Positions 23,474 to 36,846 of a stretch of DNA of 64,000 nt are shown in pieces. The notes below the pieces were generated by a model. It ran no database searches. It was given only the letters and a program-made list of their open reading frames with translations, and was not told where the DNA came from. This stretch comes from Kwoniella bestiolae CBS 10118 (taxonomy: Eukaryota > Basidiomycota > Tremellomycetes > Tremellales > Cryptococcaceae): NCBI RefSeq assembly GCF_000512585.2, contig NC_089243.1, positions 2,046,001 to 2,110,000 on the forward strand, given 5' to 3'. Positions within the stretch are counted from its first letter, which is position 1; each line of letters starts with the position of its first letter. A program made the position numbers and the translations under genes.

Positions 23474-24278
23474 CATATGCATGTATCACATCGATTATGC
23501 TACCCCACATCATTGTGCCTTCTACAGAAGGTTGTCTAATGAGCTCGTCAAGCCTTGATGAAAGGTCGTTGAGACGTGAAACATGTACAGCAAACAACCG
23601 AGAAGTCTGAGACTCCCCAGGACACTCCCCGAATCGTACGAGAAAGCAGTGTAAGCGAGAGCCTCGGACCTACTTGGAGCGGACGTCATAGACGACCTTT
23701 CTAGGAGCAACCCTTTCAGCTAGGGTGTCTATGGTGATGCAGCGGTGACGTGTGCATTCCGTTCGATCAAAGGCTGAGAGATTTGACTTGAGATCAGATG
23801 AAGTACCAGTCACCCTGAGCTGAGCAGTGTTGTGCTTGACTTGCGTTCAAGTCAGGTCAATCGTGTGGTACTAATACAAGCTCTGGCTATGCATCCTCAC
23901 CCAAGTCCTGGCCGAGCCGGTGATTATCCTTTATCTGCAATATCACGCTTGCGATCCTAGCTTCTAGTCCGTGGAACCTGCGTTCGTCAAACAAAAGTCG
24001 CTTGAATTTGCTATCGCCACCGAAAAAGGAGTAAGTCATCATCCACCATGAAAGGTGGAATACTGAGCGTGTACTTCTTCACATTCTATGTTGTACGCCC
24101 GAAATTTTTGCAGGAAGATCGTTCCAAAGCCGCCACAGAGGCTGTCAATGATATCATATCCGCTCATATCATCCTTCTAGCAATATAACACTACAATATT
24201 CTAAGATTATATACAGTGCATGCTGAATATCCCTACGAGATAGACAAGAGAATATAACGTACAACGTCAACGACGCAT
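23474..24278. other. intergenic, HCRP-6 upstream and transporter 3' side
   Basis: About 800 nt; no gene, tRNA or repeat was recognised on either strand. Confidence 0.45.
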
Positions 24279-26558
24279 CTAAGTTTTATACATCACACAG
24301 ACCTCTCCAGCCACGACCAGACAACCAACGATCATGGTGACCACCACAGGTATGGTATTCCACCTGACAAATTCTCTATACGAAACGGGTATACCTTTCT
24401 GAGCGAGAATGGAGCGCCACAGTAGTCCTGCTAGGGATGCCGAAAAGCTGTCAGATGAAATTAAAAATTACAATTAGCTATGTGTGATCTGTGATCTGTG
24501 TTACAGTCGAGACATTCACTCACACGAAAGAATACGCCCCAAAATTACTTCCCACGGCCAAAGCGAATATTGCCCCGTACAATGACCGATTCGATACCTC
24601 CTGATGGGTCGTACTCCAATGTTGTAGCACACGAGCCAACAAGATGGTCGCTCCGATATTCGTACCGAAGATCTGCAAACCCGAATCTCATATATCAGCT
24701 CCAACTTCGACCTCAGTGAATAGCATAGGTACGAGAACTCCCTGACAGAGAGGGGAGAGATTACTCACGTTACATCCAATAACACTCAAAACACCCATCA
24801 ACCACACGCTTCCTGCAATACCACCGACTTCTTCCCATGCGCCCCACCAATTCCCGAAGACCCTGATCCAGCCGGTATGCTGTAATCCTTCTACCAAGAT
24901 GAAGAATGAAAATGCGAATGGTAAGAGGGCGAGAGGTAATCTCGAGATGACAAGAGAGGTATTAGGGAAATTATCGGTGAATGGCGATAATGGTCTAAAA
25001 GGTATGAGTTTCGTGTGTTTACTTTTGACCTTTTCGCCTTGAGGACCACCAATGCCATTGCTGGTACCTTGAGGGTCGCTGACATGATGGTCAGAAGAAT
25101 TGGCAGTCTTCTCGTCCTGCGTTGTAGCCTGTGCATCGTTGCTCTCCAACAGAGCTTTGGATTTTTTCAGCTCCTTCGCATTCATCCCATCCTTGATCAG
25201 ATCTCTGATCAGAACTAGCCCAGCAGCAGGCACGGTCACGGTCCAAACTCCCTCTGTCCCCCCTTCCAACAGGTGTCCCGCACTGAGTCCTATTAGAACC
25301 ACGACCGTGGTGATGAAAATTGTGGAACTGAATATCGCTCCGAACGGGTCGATGAGAGCTGATCTGGGGTTGATCTCTGGAGGATAGATCGTAGCGGGGA
25401 TCAAACCTTTCTTCTTGAAGATTGACCATCTCAATAAGGGGTACAAGATTACCACGGATGCCACAGTGGGAAGCGCCATCCAAGCGGAATAAGACAAGAA
25501 CGAAATCCCAAATGGTGAAGTGAGCACCAGGTTTGTAAGGTTGGACGAGACCAGAAAGGCGGAGACCAGATTGGATACTTGGAAATGGGTGAATAAGAAT
25601 GAAGTGGGCGGATCGATCGATGAATGTTGGGTGAAATATGCCAAGAAAGGTGTACCACTAAGAATTAGGGGATCGTTACCGAAGAATAGCCCGATGATGC
25701 TGAAGAATAGGTAGAAGGAGTTGTACAGTGTTCGGCCGCCACCGTGAGATGTGGATTTGGATGCGATGAGGAAAGCGAGATAGCGGAAGAGACCTGTGCA
25801 GTCCAGAGAGATCGATATGTATGCCTGGGGTAGAGGTCCGCTGTATTAGCATCGTACAACGTGACCGTGATAAGGAGTATGACACTGTTGTAAAGGGTGG
25901 GAAACGAAGTGAACGAATTCGAGACGAAAAGTAAGGAAAGAGGCAGTCAGGAAATGTTCTAAACTCAACTCACAAAACAAGTAAAAAGCGTCATTATATC
26001 ATAAGGTCTCACCCCTCCACTTCCCACTATCCCTCTCCTAACCACTTCGGGTGGTATACAAGTCGACGCCAGTAAAAGTAACACTCCGATGACGGGGACG
26101 GTACGCAGGTCCAAGGGGAAATAGAATCTTTTGCATTGACATCGCCTCGCACATGGGACGGGTGTTGGTTTTTGCGTCGCAATGTTTACATCGTTGGTTG
26201 GATCTTGGGTCGCTTCGGTGGATCGTATGGTCGAGGAAGCGGAGGATGATGAACGGCGGGGTTCTCTTTCGCAGGGGATTTCGAATGATATGTTCTTTTG
26301 CAAGGTGTCGCATCCCCTGGATATGAAGAGGGGGAATGGTATTCGAATAGGATAAATCACCAGGGCATCTGAGATAGACGTACAACCAAATAATCAGTAT
26401 CGAGTATCATTATTACCATCCTTCGTGTGGTGAAAGGTGCAGGGATAGTCAGAGAAAAGGGAGATGTACTCACTGCAGATGAAAAACACAATGAGCGAAA
26501 CGATCGACCTAGCATCTATGGATCGATCCGATCCATCTTCAAGCGGTTGAACAGGCAT
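24279..26558 (-). CDS. ArsB/NhaD-type ion transporter (arsenite or anion efflux-like)
   Basis: Polytopic membrane protein of the ion-transporter superfamily (ArsB, NhaD, SLC13-like). The start MPVQPLEDGS is at 26558 and stop TAG at 24279-24281, with several short introns. The first hydrophobic segment follows at once (SIVSLIVFFIC), then ALVIYPIRIPFPLF. A Cys/Arg-rich cytosolic loop lies at about 26100-26280. The two-fold repeat has the diagnostic motifs: ...SSNLTNLVLTSPF near 25530-25570 in the first half, and GCN, then FGTNIGATILLARVL near 24620-24670 in the second. It ends with SLAGLLWRSIL and two more membrane spans (VVVTMIVGCLVVAGEV). The loop between the halves is hydrophilic and Lys-rich. 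The substrate cannot be told from sequence: arsenite, another anion, or Na+/H+ exchange are all possible. Confidence 0.8.
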
Positions 26559-27315
26559 AGTTGGTGGGTCAGAAGCTGATATCTATGTTGATAAGCGGAT
26601 TCGAGTAGGAAGAGGGTAATTAGATGATCATGATGGTGGGAAATCAAAGAGGAGGATGTCGTATAGTCAGGTCATTGAGTCGTTGATAGGATCAAATACT
26701 TGCATGCTATCGAACCAAGCAGAAAGATGATGACAAGGGAGAGAAAGAAAAAAGAAGCATTTTTTGAAATCCTTTTACATGTTATCTCATTGTCATCACG
26801 CACGTGCATCCACAGGCACTCACTCGAACAGACACCGGATTACAACAAAAGTGGGGCACCACTGCTCATAAGATCACTGTCACCACACACACCATAGAGT
26901 AAGCTTGTGCATGTAACTTACCTGACTACGAGTATGAGCAGATTGTAAATTGTAGATTGTAGATTCATAGATCATTCATCATCTCTTGATAAAATAACAT
27001 ATTCTACTTCTCTCTTTCACTCTTCACACCCAACCACAACCACACTACTCAAAACAAGTTGAATAAACATATATAAATAAGTATGAAATATGAAATCGAT
27101 TAGATGTAGATGATTGATGATATATATTGTATATTGTATAATGTATAAACACATGAGATATCGACCCAATCGCAAGAGGTATCCAAAAACAAGACAAAAA
27201 GACAAACAAATCCTCAATCCAATCCAAACCAATCCCAAAAAGGAGAAATCCAACACACACAAAAGAGAAAAAGAAACAACATCTAATCACATACACATAC
27301 AATGTGCGAGCGGGG
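26559..27315. other. intergenic between transporter start and LisH gene end
   Basis: About 750 nt. The left part is the transporter promoter; the right part, at 27040-27300, is A/T- and CA-rich and is probably the 3' UTR of the LisH gene. No gene seen. Confidence 0.45.
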
Positions 27316-30300
27316 TCATACCAACCCAGCCTCACCACCTTCCCCATCTTCCTCCAATCCAGCCAAATACATCCCAAAGTCGAAATTCTCTCCAAACGCC
27401 GTGAGCGCGTCGAAATCCCCTCCTTCCAATCCACCGTTGGTTGCTGAACCGAGCAATCCGAAATCCATACCCATACCCATGGTCAGATCACCGCCAGTCA
27501 TGCTGCTGTTACCATTATTGGAATTACCGAAACTGATCGATCCATTCACGGTGGTAGCTGGTGTGGTGGTCGATGCGGATGGTGGTGAGGGGGTCAGACC
27601 GTGCGTTGAGCCTGTTGGAACGTTCGTATCTGTTACGTTTATGATTGCGTTATTGGGCGACGGGTTGAGCGATTGAGATTTCGGTGTGGCAGCTGCATCT
27701 CGCTAAGATTCCACCATCACAATATTAGTACTCCTCCTCAGCGAGACTTCTAATATGGAGCAGTTTGAAAATGTGAGACACTCACCAGCAGCTCCTCCTT
27801 CCCTGATTTAGGCGTCTGAGCAGTCTTCCCTTGTCCAGTCGCACCAGGTTTAGGCGTAGTAGTCCTCTGAGTGGACATCGCAGGACTCTGAGGCGGCAAC
27901 ATCGTCCCAGCAACGCTCACACCCTTACTTTGATTCCTATCTCTGCTCATCTGTTGATTCTGCGGAGGATTTCTAGGCGAAGCCTGGACTTGTTGAGCAT
28001 TACCGATCGGTTGAGCAGGTGATGGCGCATCGATCGAAGTTCCAGACATGATAGGTGTATGAGGTTGGAATCCATTCAGTTGACGCATAGCCTGCGCTTG
28101 ATCCTGGTGCATCTTTTTCTCATACGCCATCTTGGCTTCCTGCTGCTGTTGTCTCATAGCCTGTAGTTGAGCTTCGTTCCCTGAGAGCATACCGCCAAAG
28201 CCCTGTTGCTGAGGCGTACTGGCGGAGGTCTGAGGAGTCATACCGGTATTATAGTTAACGGGGGTCTGGGCGCTCTGACTACCGGGGAAGGGACTAGGTG
28301 CGGCGGATCCAGAATTCCTTCTCATCCGCTTTCGATCAGGTGGTGATGCGCCTCGAGGTCCAGAGTTGGAAGCGCTAGAATCGCTTTCCTGCATCGCAAC
28401 TCCATCAAATCCTTGAGGCATGCCATTAGGTCTGGCAATGTCCACATCAGCTTTTCCTCTTATACATTTCGGCTCGATAAGAACTCACCGTTGTATCGCA
28501 CCACTCGCTACTCTCGCGTGAGGTCCTTGACCTTGTATCTGCTGCTGAGGTTGACCCTGCGCTTGAGCCTGCGCCTGCGCCTGAGCTTGAGCTTGCATCA
28601 TCTGCTGTTGAGCGAGATACTGTTGTTGCTGTTGCTGCTGTTGAGGGCTTTGAGGTTGTACCGGCTGAGCGGGTTGTCCCTGTTGACCCATTTGTCCAGG
28701 TTGAACCGTCTGGCCATTCAATCCCATCATCGCTCTACGTTGATTCTCATTCAGAGTCGTTCGATATCGAGCGATCAGTCGTTGCTGCAGGTGGTAACAC
28801 ATACCAGTTCAGATCAGCATACTCCCATTACCGGTAAGACGATTGTGAACTAACCTTTTCACCTTCATCCATTTCCTGAGGATTTTTACCTCCCAAACCC
28901 ACTTGATGAGCGCTCTGACTCATAATCTGAGTATTGATTGGTCCTATACCCAGATGACCCCACATCTGAGCAGCGGTCGCTTGGATCTGCTGCTGTTGAT
29001 TGAAGAAGACCTGATCTCTTTGAGCCTGTTGTTCGCGCTGGGCTTGCTGTTGAGCCAGGATCTGCTGTTGATGTTGTTGGTGGTGTTGTTGCTGTTGAGC
29101 TTGCATCGCTTGAACTTCAGCTAGACTATGTTGTGCCCTCTGTTGAGCGGCTTGAACGTGAGCTTGAGTCTGTAGCATCTGCTGCTGTTGGGCAGCCGTC
29201 ATATGCTGAGGTTGTCCTCCGTGAGGTGGTGGTTGTGCACCATTCACAGGACTAGCACCGTTCTGAGGGTGTGCGAAACCTTGCTGAGGTTGTCCACCTG
29301 GAGCAAGTTGCATTTGACCTTGAGCTTGGCCCTGTTGGGCTTGAGCCATAGCATGCTGTTGTTGCGGGGTAAGAGCTCGCATCATTGGATTGGGTTGTTG
29401 ACCATTGATACCGGGTGGCGGAGGTCTCATATTCTTCTGATGCGGTGAAGGCATAACACCGGGATGGGGTTGTTGCATCATATGAGGAGAAGGAGCGACA
29501 GGGGAATGTGAGGGTCCGGGAGGTGCATTAGGAGGCTGTAATCCTCCCATATGGTGCGGCTGACCCGGCTGAGGCTGTTGCGCTTGTGACTGAGGCTGAG
29601 GTTGTTGACCTTGATACATAGGATGACCAGCCTGAGGTGGTCGCTGCGCGGGTGAAGCGGCAGATGGTCCAGGTTGAGCGAATCTCTGGGCAGCTTGTTG
29701 TTGCATCATGGCATGTTGAGCTTGCTGTTGCTGTTGGGCTTGCTGCTGTTGCTGTTGTATTTGCTGCTGAACCATCTGCGCTGCTTGTTGTTGGTTCATA
29801 CCGTTGGCTTGCGCAGCCGCCTGAGCCTGTTGTCTCATATTGATGATTTGCTGTGAGGATATCGGTTGACCCTGTTGGGGACCACCGGGGTAAGGAGCGG
29901 GACCACCTGGCTGAGCCTGTTGAGGTTGCTGTTGCTGGTGCTGCATGTAACCACTAGGTCCTATACCGAGCTGTTGATTGCGTATATTCCGTAGTCGAGT
30001 CATTGACTGCCATGATATCAGTCAAAATACAGCGAAGCAGTGTTCAAAGTATTTCAACTCACCTCGTTATATATCGCTGGATTCATAGCCCCCTGTGCAC
30101 CTTTTCCTCCACTAAACACATCCCAAAACACGCACCACCATCTATCGAGAGCGAGATCAGCTTCATCCCATCATCGACTGTAATGACACTCACTCATGCA
30201 ATACACCTTCCCTGACATTGATCGGCACACCTTGCTCTGTTAATCCTGCTTCCGCATTGAACTGAGCAGCAGCAGCTGGGAAATTGTGTTTCACCAGATA

Positions 30301-31313
30301 ATCGTGGATATACAATTTAAGCCTGACAGAAACGTGTCAGCTATCTGGCAACGTCGGAGTGGGATAGTCTTCACTCACATGCTCTCACTATCCCATGATC
30401 TCTGACTCATCTGACTCTGAACTGAACTCCCCGCTCTGGACATGGCGTACGCATCCTGATGTTCCATCCCCTGTTGAGGCGGTTGCATATGTTGTCCTCC
30501 CGCCATCCCGTTCAGACCCGGCTGGGCATTAGCCTGTTGGGGCTGAGGATGGGCCAAATGCTGTGGTGGTTGTTGTGGATGACCGGGCTGTTGGGGAGAT
30601 GGGCCTGGCATTCCTGGGTGTTGTTGATACCCCGGATGTTGATGCTGAGGGGCCACCCCAGGTTGTTGCTGCTGTGGAGGGGGACGTACGGCCTGAGGAT
30701 GAGGAGGCGGCTGTCTCATCTGATTTGGACCTGGTGATTGTCCTGGTCCAGGTCCAGGTTGACCACCCGGCGGTTGAGGTTGGGGATGCGGATAGTGTTG
30801 GGGATGTACACCGGGGAATCCCTGATGCGCGAGATGAGGCGAAGGCGAGGGATGATGAGGGGAAGGTGGGACGACAGCTCTAGGCTGCTGCTGCTGTTGC
30901 TGTTGTTGTTGTTGAGCCTGCACAGCTGCAGCTTGTTGAGCCATCTGCTGCTGTTGTTGAGAGATCTGTTGCTGTCGTTGTTGTTGCATTTGCTGCTGTT
31001 GTTGAGCTGCCTGTTGCAGCTGCTGTTGTTGCAACTGAGCAGCTTGCTGTGATGACATCGCCGATTGATTCATGTGGTTTGGAGGCATTGGTCTGACGGT
31101 ATATTGGTGAGGATTGGGTTGATTAGGGATAGGTTGACCTGTAGGTTGTTGACCCGCAGCTGCAGCTGCCATCTGCATCTGCATCTGCTGAGCGTGCATG
31201 GGCTGACCTGGGATAGGTTGCCCACCTTGTCCACCTTGCATATGACCGAAAGGGATTTGCTGGGGGTTTTGTCCAGGATGAAGATTGGGAGGAGGGGGAT
31301 GAGGTAAAGCCAT
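27316..31313 (-). CDS. LisH-domain, glutamine-rich transcriptional regulator (Flo8/SSDP-like)
   Basis: Large regulator starting MALPHPPPP at 31313. Exon 1 (31313-30379) encodes about 310 residues rich in Gln, Pro and His, with poly-Q runs. The LisH/LUFS segment spans the first splice junction: SWDSESM, then LKLYIHDYLVKHNFPAAAAQF and a VREGVLHEWWCVFWDVF end, the pattern of Flo8 and SSDP proteins that control filamentation, adhesion and multicellular growth. Further exons are again Q-rich (AQQQQQAQ blocks) with a helical piece that includes RLRNIRNQQLG. The C-terminus is acidic and hydrophobic (GMGMDFGLLG, FDALTAFGENFDFGMYLAGLE), like an activation domain. The LisH module sits 300 residues in rather than at the N-terminus as in many relatives. 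It has a 3-kb gene-poor upstream region. Confidence 0.82.
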
Positions 31314-34300
31314 GATGATGGTAGTGATGGGATAGTCGATCTATTCCATGGGGTGTCAGCTGGTGATCGTGAGTGATGTGAGAGGGGATGATCAATCAGA
31401 GTGGAAGGTATGGGAGGAGAGAAAGAGGATTTGATGGTTGAGTTTGGGCGCAGTAGTGAAAAATGAGACAGTGAGAGAGTGAGAGTGGAAGTGTTTTATC
31501 ATGCAGACACGTGAATGACATTTAGATAAGGGATACTCACGTATACAGACTATTCCCATTCACTTTTCTTATCTATGACTCTACACCAGTGCTCTGCTAA
31601 GCCCTACCTCCTCGACGATAGCCTGTTAATCTTCTCGACTTGGAATAGGATGATGGGAGGGTGATATTAATTATGATTGAATGTGAAAGACGTATCCTTT
31701 TGAGTAGATTGATGGTCTTCCAAAGGCGCGTTAAGGTGCGTTCTTGAATAATCTTGCTATCGGTCTAGAATGGTACTGTGTGGTACTTTTCGTTGTCGAG
31801 AAACGAGGGCGTTTCTTTTCGGGAAGAGAAGGAGATGGACGATGGGGAGACACGCTGATCTCTGTATGTGGATGAACACAACGTTGAAGATGCAGTGTGT
31901 TTTTCAGTTTGACCAGTATCAGTGGTGTGGTGTTTGTTGATATTGATATTGATGATGAGATGTGGTAGATGGGAGGGGTCTATGCGGTGAGGTGAGATGA
32001 AGGATATATATGACCGTGACTGTGCGTAATACCACTGAGAAAGAGTCTTGACAGTATGGGTAATCTCTTCTTTCCGCTCCAATCCTCCAGTAAGTTACAG
32101 TCTAAGAGATATCCACCACCACCTTGACCAGGCTAAGAGACTGACTACTACAGTCTATAGATGTTTTGCTTTTTGGCACAGAGGTCTTTGTGCACACACC
32201 CCAAGTACCGCACCGACTCTATAGACTGGCGAATCCGGATCACTTGAGGGGATGAACTGATCTAATCGTTCAGGTTCAGGTTCAGGATGACTTGATTGTC
32301 TGTGTCCGTGTGTGTGTTCTTCGTGTGTACAACGACATACACACACACCACAACGCGAGATTTGGCCCAATAGGTGCGTATGATGTGATGTGATATATGG
32401 CTGAGATTGACAACCTGAAGCACGGATGATGCTATGGTGTAATTTCAAAGGAAGGGCGGTAGGAGTTCAAGGGGTGTTGTATGATGATGATGATGATGAT
32501 GCTCTTGTTTTCCAACTCAGTCGTCCGGGGGTATGAGACGGTATGGTTGTATGGTTGTATGATGAGGTACGAGATCACTGTTGATGGGTGTAATGATACT
32601 GGTCCGCACACACCACTGACCACAGAGGTAATAGGGTAATGATGATAGTGATCCGCTCTGCCGCCCGACAATTGGACTGATCTACTCCACTATCGAACTT
32701 CCAGCATATATCTATAGCAATCTTCTAAACGATCTCTTCTAATGACGCCCAACGTTGTATCGACGACCTGAAGTAGTCCCTCGAGGTGATGTTATGTCGC
32801 AATAGGGACTGCCAAAGGTCGAGCTCCAAATCCTCCGGCCGATATACACTATAGCGGAGTGATTTACTGTCGTCAACCTTGAGAACGGTGATAATGGTAA
32901 AGATGGATGACGCGCTGCTATGTTATGCGATGGATGATAACAGTGTGGAAATGATATGCTGATATGTGTTTTAGGTGACGTTCCAGACAAGAGCTTGCAG
33001 AATGAAGCTTATTCGGGGAGTTTTGGATTTCTTTTCTCGTTTTTTCCCAGGCTCCTCTTTCTTCTCCAGAGCTGTATGGTTGAATGCTGATCTTGAGCAA
33101 TGGTCGATATGCAACGTATAGATGACAACGATCAGATGGATGGATGGATGATACCGCGAGCTAGCTCCTCGTCAACGATAGGAAGGATAATAGTGAGAAT
33201 GCGGATATACAGTACAACTAGAGCTAGTACGGATGCTATACTAGTAATGGATTTGACCAAAGGGTCAGTCAGTCATTTTTAAGGGAAAACACTCTAAACT
33301 GATACCGATAGGAGAACAACTCAACCCCCAAAGCCATCAGTTATAGTTGTAACATCATGCTTTCTCTATGTATACAGCTCCTCATGGGTATACCTCATGC
33401 ATGCATCTCCTCTTCCACTCCATCTGTCTAATAGCAGCAGAAGGATCGCTCATGCATGTCATGTCGCGGAGCAAATGGACACTGAAGATGAGCTGGAATA
33501 CAAGGTTCAATCAGACTTCAGGGTCTGGATCGTTCAGTGCCCTTTCTACATTTTCTGAAACGAAGGTACAAAAGTAGTATAGTAGGAAAGAGAGATGATT
33601 AGGAATTTATCGGAGGTTGTAGAGGTTGTGATACGATTCTTCTAATGGGTCATTACGAAATCCCACAGAACAAACTAATGTGAATATAAACGAGAAAGAA
33701 GGGGAATCAATCCGTAAGATCGTACCTAGCATGCGGCAACTTCAATCTTCATCCTTGGCTGAGCAAGATAGCCTATCTGAGTACAAGACAGCTGCCTGCA
33801 TATCGATACTCCGAGCTGTACTCCACACGATCCACCCCTGCATTGGGGAATAGCAATAGCTTGTTGTTGTATGTATACGAGTAGTAACCGACACATATTG
33901 TGGAGCTCTATCACGAACTACTTCTCCACCACCGTCAAGCATCCGATATCGGTGTTTTTCCTAGACGAGACAGGTGATCGCCCTCTTTGTCACCCCTCCT
34001 CATGCTTAATACTACTTAGTATTTTGCTCTCCTTTTGCCTTTACTTCCGGATAATTGTTTACAAAAAGTGCAGTAATCGGATCACCCACCACAATTACCA
34101 AATGCGGAAGGTAGAGTAATCGTGGTTTCCCATTCGTCATGCTTTCGTGGCGGTTTATTTTGTTGGGAAAGAGGAACGCCGCTGATGTCAACTCACTTTT
34201 CGTTCATCGCCGCCCTGTTGTCCTTATATCAATCAGCTGACCCGGCCCCAAAGTGACGATCATTGTGCAAATAGAAAAGCTAGTACCTGGCCTGACTGTG

Positions 34301-34459
34301 GCAAGAGAAAGAGAGTATAGACTCATGCTGCATCAGATCCGACACACTTTCGCATCCGATCGCGAGTCATATACATCTATTCTCACGGAAGAATGGGTGG
34401 AGAGTGGGGTATGAGTGTTATCTACAAACCCCATCACGATGTGTTGCTTCCTTCTTTGG
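31314..34459. other. 3.1-kb gap upstream of the LisH regulator, no gene recognised
   Basis: Only short, composition-driven open frames occur on both strands. It contains an ATG trinucleotide repeat (32481-32501), small tandem copies of a ggttca unit near 32270-32285, and TG/CA-rich stretches near 32300-32350. It probably holds the long promoter and 5' UTR of the regulator, as is common for fungal morphogenesis factors, and possibly a non-coding RNA, which cannot be judged by eye. Confidence 0.45.
32481..32501 (+). repeat. ATG trinucleotide repeat, seven units
   Basis: Seven perfect ATG units in the gap upstream of the LisH gene. Confidence 0.85.
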
Positions 34460-35323
34460 CTATGACCGCTTGCCAAGATTTGCGGAAGTATCCGCCCTAG
34501 CTACACCCCGAGTTTGGCTGACCTGAGATGGACCAGCCGTATCCATTACCTCTGATAGACCGTGCCTCTCATCCTGCTGGGTCGGAGAGGAGCTGATCAC
34601 ATCAGTGCCCGCTGCGACGTCGGTAGATTTACAACCATCTTCGGTGCCAGTGTGAGCTCCTTGCGCTTCAGAAAGCCCGCCTTTGCTCAAGTCGCATTCA
34701 CTCCAACGAGTCGAAAAAGGTTCTGTACTCGTGTGACCAGGTCTCACGATGTGTAGAAGGACAAAAGCTCGTGAGCTTTCCACTCGGTTGTCCCCTGCAT
34801 ATTCCGACTCTAATTTGGACCTTTGCTTTTTGACTCAATCATACAGGCTGGTCGTCTTGGCCTCGGCCTCGGCCCTCTCGCTTAACGAGCGTCCTGAGTG
34901 CTCGCACGTCAATTTACCTTCGTCGTCTCTCTTACATTCACTTCCCAGGTACCATTCGGGATCGGCACCTATCTTCTCGATTTCCAGCTTTTTGAGAGCT
35001 TCCCGCGTGTATCCGACGCATTCCTCGCTTTCACATTCCTTGGCGTGCAGGTAGGTGATATCCTTTCGGTCCCCTTGAGACTCCACCCAGTGAAAGGGGC
35101 TCCCTCCTAGCGGGTAGACGTGTCGGCGCTCGCGAATGAGAAAGCCTCTTTCATATGTTTTTTCCTTCTTCGATTTGAGTGGAAATTTGTTGCCCGATAT
35201 ATCCAATTCGGTCACCATCTTTCCAAAGGTGAATCCACAATCTGTGAGAGGGTCTTGGGAGGGATCGTATGTATCGGCTGAGACGCCTCGTGTTGGGATT
35301 TTAAAGGTAAATTTTTCATTCAT
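34460..35323 (-). pseudogene. HCRP family copy 7, with an in-frame TGA
   Basis: A single minus-strand frame from Met 35323 (MNEKFTF) to a stop at 34460, interrupted by one TGA at 34835-34837. Upstream of the stop it has DTYDPSQDPLTDCGF, VTEL, GFLIRERRHVYP, the core ITYLHAKECESEECVGY at about 35010-35060 and GSECKRDDEGKLTC. After the TGA the same frame goes straight into ESEYAGDN and the RP motif FVLLHIVRPGH at about 34730-34760, so conserved sequence lies on both sides. A 108-nt intron (GTAAAT to AATTAG, removing the TGA) would also keep the frame, so the copy could still be functional. It is the tandem sister of copy 8. Confidence 0.6.
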
Positions 35324-36219
35324 GACTTCGTCTGTAGGATGGGTTAGGGGTGCAAAATGAATTTTTGATACTTGAGACGCCTTGAGTAGAATAGGGCAGG
35401 GTCGAGTTGTTGTGGAGACAATAGGAAATATCGAAAGAACGACCATCTTGAACCCCTTTTATAGCAAAGATTGGGCCCATCAAATACCAGAATGGTCTTC
35501 TCACTAGAAGGCGAGCGATATCAAATTCGTGCCATTTCAAAGACAGATATCTTTGATAACGGATTTACATACGCCGAAGGCACTGGCTTTCCTTTCGTGT
35601 GTCGTAAAGCGGTGGCTGCTCCAGAAGAAACCTTTCATGTTATCTCCTTTGCTGTGCGTTTTCGTCTGGCTGAGCCATTGTATACGTTCAGCATCTCGTA
35701 CAAGTGCTTCTATCTGGCCTATCAACAATGCGGTCGAGCCAGTGGCCAATCTCTTTCATCCGTCGCTTTCGACCCCGATCAGATTGGTGATGGCATCGTC
35801 GTCTAGGCTGATCAAGTGGCAATTGTGCCTAGTTGACCAGGAAACAGGGTTTGGTCTGTTTAGAACATGCCTCCGTCGTACTTGTGTACCCCTTCGACCC
35901 GACCTGCATACCATGCACGTAACTCAGTACGGTACTCCTACGGAAACCTGATCACATAACAAGCTTGTTTGACATTATCATGAAAAAGAATCTCCTTGGT
36001 ATCCCATAGCCTCCACAAAATGTACAACGTTTAATCTTTGCTCATCGGAATCTTAACAGCATTGTCATGAGATACAACGAACTGACCGTGAGGATCGCAA
36101 TCACCTGAACTTGACGTTGCGCCAGTCCCTCTGGCGGAGTTTGAGTCCAGCACGTCTTGGATACCTTCATCGGTCAGCTTGTCGTCTTTCTCAGGAAGCA
36201 TAAACTCTTCCCAGCTAGG
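35324..36219. other. intergenic between HCRP-7 and HCRP-8
   Basis: About 900 nt. Open frames on both strands (such as one at 35495-35806) show no family motif and no domain that I recognise. A TATA-like ttttata stands at 35456-35462, about 135 nt upstream of the copy 7 start. Confidence 0.4.
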
Positions 36220-36846
36220 TTACACAGGCCGAGTCATACTACACCGAGGCCTGACGATATGATAGCCTACAAAAGCTTTCGATATTGGCTGTCTACCTTC
36301 TAACACCGATTGTCTGACGGATTCATCCCCTGCGCTCTCCGCCGTTCGGGTGATCCGGTCTCTTACCCAACCTTCCAAATCTGGATCTCGATGACCGACT
36401 TGCCTTAAGCGGATCCCGGAGGGATTGCAAGTCTGACTTGTTGTGCCTTGTTCATCTGTACGATTGGTCAATTCCAGTTCCCAGTCGGAAGCGGACTTCA
36501 ACCCCTTGTTCTCCTTTAGCTTGATTTCATCTCTGTCCCACCCAGGACAAGTCATATGTCGACAATGGACATGATGGAAGTATGTTCTATTTCCCCTTTC
36601 ACCCTTGGCGTCCACCCAGTTCATGCCGTATTTCCCTGGTCCATAAACAATCCGCGTCTCCCGAATGAGGTACGAGCTGTCTTAGTTCCTTCCATCCGAG
36701 TTGACCTTGGTCCACCTTTTAGACCGAGTCAGGCAAAGCTCTGTGAGCATGTCCCCAAAGCCATGCTCCGAGAGCGGGTCTTTTGAAGGATCATAGCTAC
36801 CGGGACTGACGAACCGAGGCCGCATGAGGTGAACAGGGCCAGGCAT
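36220..36846 (-). pseudogene. HCRP family copy 8, with an in-frame TAA
   Basis: A single minus-strand frame from Met 36846 (MPGPVHLM) to the stop at 36220 is broken by TAA at 36682-36684. Around the break it matches copy 7 almost residue for residue: SYDPSKDPLSEHGF and LTEL before, YLIRETRIVYG after; the spacing between LTEL and LIRE is 21 codons here, including the stop, against 20 in copy 7. The core is FHHVHCRHMTCPGW at about 36540-36580, then SQTCNPSG, then the RP motif GYHIVRPRC near 36230-36260. A 39- or 48-nt intron could remove the stop, but its splice sites are weak and it would delete aligned sequence. Most likely a recent nonsense mutation. Confidence 0.65.

Noticed and set aside
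28413..30883. Leu/Val-rich plus-strand frames that look like membrane proteins
   Set aside because: They are antisense shadows of the CAG/CAA poly-Q tracts of the LisH gene.
35471..35806. Plus-strand frame between HCRP-7 and HCRP-8
   Set aside because: No H-C-C or RP motif and no recognisable domain; the surrounding frames on the other strand are equally open.
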